The translations under genes and the position numbers were made by a program. 64,000 nt of DNA from an uncultured Sutterella sp. GTDB lineage: Bacteria; Pseudomonadota; Gammaproteobacteria; Burkholderiales; Burkholderiaceae_F. The first letter of the stretch is position 1; each line of letters opens with the position of its first letter. Below, piece after piece: positions 53,750 to 60,193 of this stretch. The notes below the pieces were generated by a model. It ran no database searches, was not told where the DNA came from, and was given only the letters and a program-made list of their open reading frames with translations. Location of the stretch: contig UQYP01000002.1 of NCBI GenBank assembly GCA_900545335.1, positions 124,001 through 188,000 of the forward strand, read 5' to 3'.

Positions 53750-54094
53750 ATGAGATTGAAGTGGGTACGCCAAAAATTGCAACGCTGGGCAGCCTGGCTC
53801 GAAGGCCGCGGAAACATCAAAGGCATCCAGCTCTCCCAGGTCGGTGGGGGATCCGGTTCCGGTAAAGATGCCGGAGTCAAAATTGATGAAGATTCGCTCT
53901 TAGTTGATCAGGTGGTCAGAGAACTCGAAAATGAGCATCAGGAAATCATCAGAATGGTTTACTGCGAGACGCCCGGTGGAGATCTGGATCAAGTAGCTGA
54001 GAAAATGATATTAAATCGTAGAACCATCTATCGAAAGATTTTCGAAGCAGAAAAGGAGTTTGCTATTAGATATGATGAAAAAATGGGCAACTAA
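53750..54094 (+). CDS. phage antitermination protein Q-like
   Basis: 114 aa. The layout matches the short antiterminator Q family: an N-terminal LQRWAAWLEGRG, then a variable glycine stretch, IDEDSLLVDQVVRELENEHQEIIRMVYCE, and a sigma-region-4-like helix-turn-helix (LDQVAEKMILNRRTIYRKIFEAEKEF). Q binds near the late promoter and makes RNA polymerase read through terminators. A promoter and an intrinsic terminator follow at once, as in lambdoid phages. GAGGGAG at 53736-53742 sets the start. Confidence 0.7.
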   Translation: MRLKWVRQKLQRWAAWLEGRGNIKGIQLSQVGGGSGSGKDAGVKIDEDSLLVDQVVRELENEHQEIIRMVYCETPGGDLDQVAEKMILNRRTIYRKIFEAEKEFAIRYDEKMGN

Positions 54095-54105
54095 ACAAAA
54101 CGTTG

Positions 54106-54134
54106 TTGATTTGGTGTCAAAAAATCTGTATAGT
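54106..54134 (+). promoter_or_regulatory. putative phage late promoter (pR'-like)
   Basis: TTGATT (54106-54111) and TATAGT (54129-54134) with exact 17-bp spacing, 12 bp after the Q-like stop. A second -10-like TAGAAT (54140-54145) lies at about +1 to +5, where lambdoid late promoters have a pause element that lets Q load. Confidence 0.6.
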
Positions 54135-54140
54135 TACGCT

Positions 54141-54210
54141 AGAATCTGGCAGAGCTTGCAAGTAGAGCTCGGAAAACATCAAAAGACCCGCACCAAAACG
54201 CGGGTTTTTT
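54141..54210 (+). ncRNA. candidate short leader RNA (6S/tR'-like)
   Basis: From the predicted start (~54141) to the terminator end (54210) a ~70-nt RNA would be made. It holds an AGAGCT/AGAGCTC hairpin candidate (54151-54170) and the terminator. In lambda the analogous pR' transcript is a small terminated RNA until Q acts. Predicted only from the promoter-terminator pair. Confidence 0.45.
54186..54210 (+). terminator. intrinsic terminator behind the late promoter (tR'-like)
   Basis: ACCCGC (54186-54191) and GCGGGT (54200-54205) around an 8-base loop, then TTTTTT to 54210. Strong intrinsic form. Late genes lie downstream, so antitermination would be needed to express them from the promoter at 54106. 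Confidence 0.75.
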
Positions 54211-54277
54211 GTTGCTCTTTCGGTTTTTCCGCCGACTTGGGATAATCCTCAGAGTGTTCTGCTTTGAGGGTTTGTAA

Positions 54278-54895
54278 ATGACCGACTGGATCAAAGTGCT
54301 GCTTGAGTTTTTATCTGCCAACAAGGCGGCGGTCATCTTGGTTTTTGTGCTGGTGATTTGCCTGGGTGGCTCTTTTATTGATGGGTTTGCGGCATTGCAT
54401 CAACAATATGAGACGTGGCTGTACCTGGCGGCAGCTTTTGCCATCAGCGTGCTGATTGTTCAGCTGATTGTTTGGCTTAAGGATCAGTATTTCGCCCGGC
54501 GTGCCCAGAAGCTTGAAGAAGAAAGGGCCCAGCGAGCAAAAAAGCTTGAAGAGGAAAGGATTCGGCAGGCACAAAAGCTCGCAGAGGAAAAAGCCATACA
54601 GAAGAGGCGTCAGGCTTTAGAGCGTGATATTCGTTATTTCAATTATTTGACTGTTGCAGAGCGAAAGATTTTGCTTGAGGCGTTTCAAAAGAAACGAACA
54701 ACATTCGAGGTTAACGCTCAAAACCCATCGGTAATCCGATTGATCAGTGGACGCTACATTGACGAGCTTCCAACTGGTGATCCGATGGAAATTTTCCCGG
54801 ACACAAAAACAGTGGTTTTAAATCGATCGACGATCGACTTGCTCGATGAGTGCTTTGATGAGCTTATGCGCCAGTACGAGAAAGACAGAAAGTAA
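54278..54895 (+). CDS. SieB-like superinfection exclusion membrane protein
   Basis: 205 aa. Two N-terminal membrane helices (~residues 17-38 and 48-68), then a charged coiled coil of QKLEEERAQRAKKLEEER type (~75-115), then a compact C-terminal domain (YFNYLTVAERKILLEAF, VIRLISGRYID). This layout and the L-T-x-x-E-x-x-x-L motif resemble superinfection exclusion protein B, which blocks incoming phages. GAGGG at 54266-54270; an extended -10 box TGGGATAAT (54238-54246) could give it its own promoter. The family call is by pattern. Confidence 0.55.
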   Translation: MTDWIKVLLEFLSANKAAVILVFVLVICLGGSFIDGFAALHQQYETWLYLAAAFAISVLIVQLIVWLKDQYFARRAQKLEEERAQRAKKLEEERIRQAQKLAEEKAIQKRRQALERDIRYFNYLTVAERKILLEAFQKKRTTFEVNAQNPSVIRLISGRYIDELPTGDPMEIFPDTKTVVLNRSTIDLLDECFDELMRQYEKDRK

Positions 54896-54899
54896 TTCG

Positions 54900-55046
54900 G
54901 ACTCTCTGAGTCGGCCGTATGGCGACATGCGGACCCAAGCCGTCACGGGAATAAGTTGCGGTCCTTAGCAAGCAGACGGTAATCGGTGACAGGCCGGAAA
55001 GACGGCCACAGGTTTTAGGGCCTTCTGCGAAAGCGGAGGGCTTTTT
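54900..55046 (+). ncRNA. candidate structured RNA with pseudoknot, ending in a terminator
   Basis: The gap after the SieB-like gene holds nested complementary arms: GACTC/GAGTC (54900-54912), GGACC (54931-54935) with GGTCC (54960-54964), GCCGTC (54939-54944) with GACGGT (54975-54980), and GGCCG/CGGCC (54992-55007). The second and third helices interlock, which is an H-type pseudoknot. The region ends in a terminator stem. No reading frame explains it. Confidence 0.4.
55020..55046 (+). terminator. intrinsic terminator with GAAA tetraloop
   Basis: GCCTTCTGC (55020-55028) pairs with GCGGAGGGC (55033-55041) through seven Watson-Crick or two G:U pairs around GAAA, then TTTTT (55042-55046). Ends the putative structured RNA 16 bp before the next gene. 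Confidence 0.75.
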
Positions 55047-55062
55047 CGTATCCGGAGCAAAC

Positions 55063-55269
55063 ATGAAAGTAAGACGCGCAAAGAAAGTCAGACATCAACG
55101 AAAGCCTCTGAGCGATAACTGGGCAATCATCGAAGAAACCGGCGCGCCTGTTTGCCGGCGTGACTTTCGACATGATGTTGATCATGACGATCGATGGCAC
55201 CGCATCATGATGGTGATTGCGTTTGTGGGCCTGATGTTTATGTTCACAGCTTGGCTGTGCAGAGACTAA
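55063..55269 (+). CDS. small single-span membrane protein, phage
   Basis: 68 aa. A basic, His/Asp-rich N-terminal half (MKVRRAKKVRHQRKP; RHDVDHDDRWHR) and one C-terminal transmembrane helix (IMMVIAFVGLMFMFTAWLC). GGAG stands before the ATG. Function unknown; it pairs with the next tiny membrane gene 12 bp downstream. Confidence 0.6.
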   Translation: MKVRRAKKVRHQRKPLSDNWAIIEETGAPVCRRDFRHDVDHDDRWHRIMMVIAFVGLMFMFTAWLCRD

Positions 55270-55281
55270 GGAAAACAGTAA

Positions 55282-55455
55282 ATGCGTAAAAACTCTGTTT
55301 GGCCGTATCTACTCGGATTCTTTCTTGGTTCAGCCGGTGCGGGTATGGTTTTGACACTTGGCGTGGTATTTGGCTCTAAAGGGATACTTGGATTTATTGC
55401 TGTGTTTCTTTGGTGTGCAGGTGTGATCAAACTGGTTTACTCGTCTATTGAATAG
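55282..55455 (+). CDS. 57-aa membrane protein, phage
   Basis: 57 aa, MRKNSVWPYLLGFFLGS at the start, two hydrophobic helices (about residues 8-29 and 34-53) with a short KG turn between them. AAGGA lies 9 bases before the ATG. Small size, two helices and late-operon position are compatible with a holin or a membrane accessory, but nothing proves a role. Too short for most automatic calls. Confidence 0.55.
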   Translation: MRKNSVWPYLLGFFLGSAGAGMVLTLGVVFGSKGILGFIAVFLWCAGVIKLVYSSIE

Positions 55456-55557
55456 CCTACGATAGTGCGAAATTTAACCGCTACCGGTGGCGGAGTAATT
55501 CACCGGACCAATCGCTACCTTAGTGCCGTTGTTTTCAACAGGAGCAGCTAGGGCTTT

Positions 55558-55584
55558 GGGGTGTCGCTCGATGCCCCGTTTTTT
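55558..55584 (+). terminator. intrinsic terminator before cos
   Basis: GGGGTGT (55558-55564) and ATGCCCC (55571-55577) pair with G:U help around CGCTCG, then GTTTTTT. Lies just upstream of the cos-like segment, in the late direction. Confidence 0.7.
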
Positions 55585-55591
55585 ATTCATG

Positions 55592-55680
55592 GTTGCAGCC
55601 TCCGGGTCCTTCCGGGGGCTGTGGCGGTACGGCGCGAAAGACCCCGAAATTTTTCTACTCTCGAGCCGCCTTAAGGGGTT
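55592..55680 (+). other. putative cos packaging site
   Basis: GGGTCCT (55604-55610) equals the lambda cosQ core, and CCGGGTCCTTCCGG is very close to the lambda sequence around it. About 30 bp to the right, GGCGGTACGGCGCGAAAGAC (55623-55642) is the likely cosN region, as in lambda spacing. The small and large terminase genes of the Nu1/gpA type follow at once. The exact nick points cannot be seen. The rest of the 244-bp gap 55456-55699 holds only the terminator at 55558. Confidence 0.55.
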
Positions 55681-55699
55681 GTTTTCATTGGATTGAAGG

Positions 55700-56227
55700 A
55701 TGTCTGGACTGACTCAAAAAGAGATTGCTGAGCATCTTGGTATGACTCAGCAAGCCGTTTCAAAAACGCTCGGAAAGATGGGCATTGAGTGGCAGGCGAT
55801 GTCGCTCGATGAGGTGCGTCTAGCTTATATCAAAAGGCTGCGCGAAGTCGCGGCTGGATACGCGAGCATTGACGGTCAGTACGACCTCAATCGCGAGCGC
55901 GTGCTGACCGAGCAGGTGGATCGAGAGCTCAAGCTTTACCAGCTGGCTGAGAAAAAACAAATGCTGGTCAATATCGATGTTTTTATGACGGAGTTGGAGC
56001 CGATCTTTCAGGCCATGCGGCAGGAAATGCTCTCAAGGGATGACAAGTTGAAGTTGGAGCTTGACACGCTGTACGGCATCAATGCGGATGTGACGATTTT
56101 GAATGAATACACAAACAATACTCTCAATCACCTGTCTCGATACCTCAAAGAGTATCCAGAGAATCATGGCGAGATTGGGCGAGATTCTCCGGGCACCGGA
56201 GAAAATGGGGACGACTCAATGGGCTGA
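55700..56227 (+). CDS. terminase small subunit (Nu1-like)
   Basis: 175 aa. N-terminal helix-turn-helix GLTQKEIAEHLGMTQQAVSKTLGKMG (residues ~3-30) for recognising cosB, then helical regions including LYQLAEKKQMLVNIDVFMTELEPIFQAM. Adjacent to the cos-like site and overlapping the gpA-like large terminase, as in lambda. The ribosome site is odd: GAAGG touches the ATG directly. Confidence 0.8.
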   Translation: MSGLTQKEIAEHLGMTQQAVSKTLGKMGIEWQAMSLDEVRLAYIKRLREVAAGYASIDGQYDLNRERVLTEQVDRELKLYQLAEKKQMLVNIDVFMTELEPIFQAMRQEMLSRDDKLKLELDTLYGINADVTILNEYTNNTLNHLSRYLKEYPENHGEIGRDSPGTGENGDDSMG

Positions 56228-58133
56228 AAATTATCGAGGCATGAGCTCGAAGTCAACGGCAATGCCCGGCCGCTACAACGCTTCAATAACGCCCTGGATC
56301 CGAGGGATTCATGAGGCTCTGGATGATCCTAAAGTTGAGCGCGTGGTGGCGCAAAAAAGCGCACAGGTGGCCTGGACTGACGGGGTGCTTTTGAACTACA
56401 TCGGTCGCCGCATCGATCTGGATCCGTGCCCGATGATCGTCATGTTTGCCAAGCGAGAATCGGCCAAAGATTTCAACGATGAGAAGTTGGTGCCGATGAT
56501 TGAGGCGACGCCTCATCTGTCGGCAAAGATCCCAATTACTTCCAAACGTGACAAAAACAACCGTTTTGACTTTAAAGGGTTCCCTGGCGGCTTTTTGAAG
56601 CTGGTGGGATCCAATTCGCCATCCGAGGTGAAGTCAACGCCGGCTCCGGTCGTGTGCGTTGAAGAGCCGGACGATTGCAACACAAACGTAAAGGAGCAGG
56701 GCGACACAATCGCGCTGCTGATCGAGAGAACGAAGTCGTTTGCCAGACGGAAAATCATTTACGGCGGGACGCCGACAGTTGAAGGATTCTCGGCTGTTGA
56801 GTTTGCCTATAAGACATCCGACAAGCGCAAGTTCTACGTACCGTGCCCGGACTGTGGCGAAGAGCATGTGCTCAGCTGGGACAATGTGCGCTGGACCGAG
56901 GATGAGACTCTAAACCACGAGATCTATGGAAAGGCGGTTCTGGATTCTGCAGCTTACGTTTGCCCGCACTGTGGCTCAATTTGGGATGACGTTAAGAAAA
57001 ACCGAGCTGTGCGAAAAGGCGTGTGGCGTGCTGAGGGGCCGTTCAACGGGACAGCGGGCTTTTACATCAACGAGCTTTATTCACCGTTTCCGGGTTCGAA
57101 GCTGAAAATTCTGGTCGAAAAATACCTGACGGCCAAACACGAGCTTGATCAGGGCAAAGACGGCAAGATGCGCAGTTTTTTCAACTCGCAGCTGGGTTTA
57201 CCTTATGCCTTCAAGAGCGGCTTGCCGGATGCTGATGTGCTTGCAAAGCGCGCCGAGTCTTATGACGAATTTACGGTGCCGGTTGTGGGCTGTGTGCTGA
57301 CGGCCGGCGTTGACGTGCAGCATGACCGTCTGGCGGTGATCATTCGAGCCTGGGGCCCGGGCGAGGAAAGCTGGTTGGTTTACTGGGGCGAAATTCCCGG
57401 ACAAACAATGACGCCAGAACGTGGTGCATGGGTTGATTTGGACGCGCTTTTAAAGCGTGACTTTAAGGCAGTCAATGGCGCCAGCCTCAAGATCCGGGCG
57501 GTTTCCATTGACTCATCGGATGGTCAAACCAGCGATGCGGTTTACTCATTTGTTCGCCGGCGCATGGCTCGAGGCTTGATGGCCATTAAGGGCTCTTCGG
57601 TCAACGATGATCGTAAAGAGATCTTTACGCCTCCAAAGCCCTCGATCGATGTCAATGGACGGCAAAAATCGCTGCGCTTCGGCTTAAAACCATTCATTGT
57701 CGGTACCAGCCGAGCCAAAGACTTGATCCTTGGCGTGGATGCCAATGCCGGCCGCATCAAGCTCGAGGGGGACGGCCCCGGGCACATGCACTGGTACAGC
57801 AGCGTGCGCCCGGATTACTGGGAGCAAATCACCAGCGAGGTGAAGGTGCCGAGTAGCCACAGCGCAAAGCGCGTCTGGCAGAAAAAGTCCGGCGTGCGCA
57901 ATGAGGCGCTTGACTGTGAGGTTTATGCGCTTCATGCCGCAAGATCCTTGAAGCTGCATCTTTGGAATGCCGCCAAGTGGGATCTGGAAAGGCAAAAACA
58001 GCTGCAAATGGATCTGATTGAAGCTGCAGAGGAAAAGCCAGCAGAGGAAAAGGTTGAAGAGAAACGCGAAGAGGCAAAACCGGTTCGGGATGACTTTTTC
58101 GATGCGTTTAACCGAAGAGGTGACGAATGGTAG
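56166..58133 (+). CDS. terminase large subunit (gpA-like)
   Basis: 655 aa, lambda gpA size. ATPase part: VAQKSAQVAWTDGVLLN (Walker-A-like region), VVCVEEPDDC (Walker B region), CPDCGEEH and CPHCGSI (zinc-binding pair near residues 215-260). Nuclease part: TAGVDVQHDRLAVIIRAWG, SIDSSDGQTSDAVYSFVRRR, and HMHWYSSVRPDYWEQI. It cuts concatemers at cos and pumps DNA into the prohead. The start at 56166 lies inside the small-terminase gene; an earlier one at 56103 adds unconserved residues. Confidence 0.9.
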   Translation: MARLGEILRAPEKMGTTQWAENYRGMSSKSTAMPGRYNASITPWIRGIHEALDDPKVERVVAQKSAQVAWTDGVLLNYIGRRIDLDPCPMIVMFAKRESAKDFNDEKLVPMIEATPHLSAKIPITSKRDKNNRFDFKGFPGGFLKLVGSNSPSEVKSTPAPVVCVEEPDDCNTNVKEQGDTIALLIERTKSFARRKIIYGGTPTVEGFSAVEFAYKTSDKRKFYVPCPDCGEEHVLSWDNVRWTEDETLNHEIYGKAVLDSAAYVCPHCGSIWDDVKKNRAVRKGVWRAEGPFNGTAGFYINELYSPFPGSKLKILVEKYLTAKHELDQGKDGKMRSFFNSQLGLPYAFKSGLPDADVLAKRAESYDEFTVPVVGCVLTAGVDVQHDRLAVIIRAWGPGEESWLVYWGEIPGQTMTPERGAWVDLDALLKRDFKAVNGASLKIRAVSIDSSDGQTSDAVYSFVRRRMARGLMAIKGSSVNDDRKEIFTPPKPSIDVNGRQKSLRFGLKPFIVGTSRAKDLILGVDANAGRIKLEGDGPGHMHWYSSVRPDYWEQITSEVKVPSSHSAKRVWQKKSGVRNEALDCEVYALHAARSLKLHLWNAAKWDLERQKQLQMDLIEAAEEKPAEEKVEEKREEAKPVRDDFFDAFNRRGDEW

Positions 58134-58669
58134 AGACACTGATTGTCGGCGACAGCGCCAGTTGGAGCTTTCGGCTTGCCGATTTTCCGGTTTTTTCCGG
58201 GGTTCCTGAGAGTGCGCAGCTCTTTGCATTCCTGAGGTCAGGCGGAAAGTTGGTCAGCCTCAAGGCTGAGATGATCAATGGGCGGATCTTGGTGAACCTG
58301 GATCCCAAAGCGTCGGCTGAGCTCACTGTTGGAAAGGCGTTTTTGCTGCTGCGCTTTGCCTCGGAGACAGATCAATACCAAAAGTCTGTCGTGGTGAAGG
58401 AACTGCAGGTCGTGCCGGCGGTTGACGATGAGAGTTTTGATCATCGAACCGAAGCTCAAAAGTGCCTTGCGCAAGCCGAAGCGGCTCTGGCCGACTTTAC
58501 AAAAGGCGGCAGAGTGAAAAGCTACACGATCGGTACGCGATCGACGACTTTCAACAGTTTGCAGGAGTTGACGGATTTAGTTGAATACTGGCGGAAGCGA
58601 GTCTATTTGGAGACCTGTGCGCAGCAGGGCATTGATCCTCGCCGGATGCTGGTGGAGTTTGTTCCATGA
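58127..58669 (+). CDS. gpW-like head-tail joining protein with an extra N-terminal domain
   Basis: 180 aa. Residues ~108-180 (ALADFTKGGRVKSYTI, then TTFNSLQELTDLVEYWRKRV) have the layout of lambda gpW, which seals the portal. The first ~105 residues form a separate beta-rich domain (MVETLIVGDSASWSFRLADF; LLRFASETDQYQKSVVV) absent from lambda W (68 aa) and unrecognised. Its place between terminase and portal is the gpW position. ATG overlaps the terminase stop; its own stop overlaps the portal start. Confidence 0.7.
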   Translation: MVETLIVGDSASWSFRLADFPVFSGVPESAQLFAFLRSGGKLVSLKAEMINGRILVNLDPKASAELTVGKAFLLLRFASETDQYQKSVVVKELQVVPAVDDESFDHRTEAQKCLAQAEAALADFTKGGRVKSYTIGTRSTTFNSLQELTDLVEYWRKRVYLETCAQQGIDPRRMLVEFVP

Positions 58670-60168
58670 GTATTTATGACGACCTAATGAAACGTTTTGA
58701 GCGAGGCAAAGACGGCAAACTCAAATTTCGAATGTTTGCCGGTGCAAAAGGCGGTCGGCTGACAAACGATTGGGGTGCCGGCGGCACGTCTCAGGATAGC
58801 GAGCTATTCACGAGCCTGGCTGCGCTGCGAAATCGGTCCCGGCAGATGATTCGAGACAATCCGCACGCGGCCAATTTGCAGCGCATTGTGATCGACAATG
58901 TGGTGGGCACCGGGATTGGTCTTCAGGCTCAAGTGACAAAGCGTGACGGATCTCCGGATCAGCCAGTCAACGATCAAATCGAAGATGCCTGGCAGCGGTG
59001 GTGTGAAAAGGACACTTGCCACACAGCCGGGCAGCTTGGCATGACCGAGCTTTTGCGCATGGCCATTGGCGGCGTGTTTCAGGATGGCGAAGCCATTATC
59101 AGGAAAGTGCGACGGCCATTTGGCCAAGGGCGAATCCCATTTGCTTTGGAGGTGATTGAGCCGGATTTGCTTTTGGACCATGGTGTAGGGACATACATGG
59201 GGCAAAACGGCAACACGATCCGCTTTGGCGTTGAAGTCGATCAGTGGCAGCGCCCTGTCGCTTACTGGATGAGGCGTTTTCACCCGGGGGACTTTGCTTA
59301 TGCCGGCGAGATTCACCGAGAAGCGATGCGACGGATTCCTGCAAAGGACATCGAGCACCTGCACTTGGTTTCTCGTTGGCCGCAAACGCGAGGCGTGCCC
59401 TGGATGCACATGGTCATCCGCAGGCTGCGCGACATGGGCGGCTACACCGAAAGCGAACTGACTGCAGCTCGAGCTGCGGCAAACATCATGGGTTTCGTGC
59501 AGCAAAGCCTGGACACAGTGGATCCGGGGGACTTTGAAAAGCTTAAGAAAGTCGATCGATTCATTAAGAGCGAGCCAGGGACATTCCAGCGCTTGCTCCC
59601 AGGTGAAACCTTCAACGGGTTTGCGCCAAGTCGGCCCAATGCGCAGCTTGACGGCTTCATGCGCTACATGCTGCGTGAAGTTGCCTCTGGCGTTGGCGTT
59701 TCGTATGAGTCTCTGAGCCGAGATTACAGCCAGAGCAACTACTCTTCGAGCCGTCTGGCGCTGCTTGATGACCGCAATCAATGGAGAGTGCTGCAAAGCT
59801 GGTTGATTCGCAACTACTTGAATGACATTTACCGAGAGTGGCTTGATGCTGCAGTGATCAGCGGCGCGGTCCGGATCCCGGACTATTTCAACCGCAAAGA
59901 ACACTACCAAAAAGTGCGTTTCAAGCCGCGCGGCTGGTCTTGGGTTGATCCGCAAAAGGAGGTGCAGGCTTACGTGTTGGCCGTTCAGCATGGCTTCATG
60001 TCCCGCAGCGACGTGATTGCCGCGATCGGCAATGGCCAAGATCGTGAGGATGTTGACAAGATGATCAAGAGCGATCGGGAACGAGCAAAAGCATTGGGAC
60101 TTGATTTCGATACCGAGACAATCAAAGAGCAGTCAACTGGAAATAGCGAAACGGAAACCGGCGAATGA
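58666..60168 (+). CDS. portal protein (lambda gpB family)
   Basis: 500 aa. Lambda-type portal features: SLAALRNRSRQMIRDNPHAANLQRIVIDNVVGTGIGLQ, FQDGEAIIRKVR, VIEPDLL, HLHLVSRWPQTRGVPWMHMVI, MLREVASGVGVSYESLSRDYSQSNYSSSRLALLDD. It forms the dodecameric ring for DNA entry. A terminator hairpin begins within its last codons. Confidence 0.93.
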   Translation: MSIYDDLMKRFERGKDGKLKFRMFAGAKGGRLTNDWGAGGTSQDSELFTSLAALRNRSRQMIRDNPHAANLQRIVIDNVVGTGIGLQAQVTKRDGSPDQPVNDQIEDAWQRWCEKDTCHTAGQLGMTELLRMAIGGVFQDGEAIIRKVRRPFGQGRIPFALEVIEPDLLLDHGVGTYMGQNGNTIRFGVEVDQWQRPVAYWMRRFHPGDFAYAGEIHREAMRRIPAKDIEHLHLVSRWPQTRGVPWMHMVIRRLRDMGGYTESELTAARAAANIMGFVQQSLDTVDPGDFEKLKKVDRFIKSEPGTFQRLLPGETFNGFAPSRPNAQLDGFMRYMLREVASGVGVSYESLSRDYSQSNYSSSRLALLDDRNQWRVLQSWLIRNYLNDIYREWLDAAVISGAVRIPDYFNRKEHYQKVRFKPRGWSWVDPQKEVQAYVLAVQHGFMSRSDVIAAIGNGQDREDVDKMIKSDRERAKALGLDFDTETIKEQSTGNSETETGE

Positions 60169-60179
60169 GCCGGTTTTTT
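60156..60179 (+). terminator. intrinsic terminator between portal and capsid genes
   Basis: AACCGGC (60156-60162) and GCCGGTT (60169-60175) around GAATGA, then TTTT to 60179. The loop contains the portal stop codon. It would end transcripts inside the head operon unless an antiterminated polymerase passes. Confidence 0.7.
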
Positions 60180-60193
60180 ATTAGGGGGAAAGG

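Noticed and set aside
58804..60039. 411-codon open frame on the minus strand across the portal gene
   Set aside because: Shadow of the portal gene; its translation has no recognisable domain while the plus-strand frame is a clear portal.
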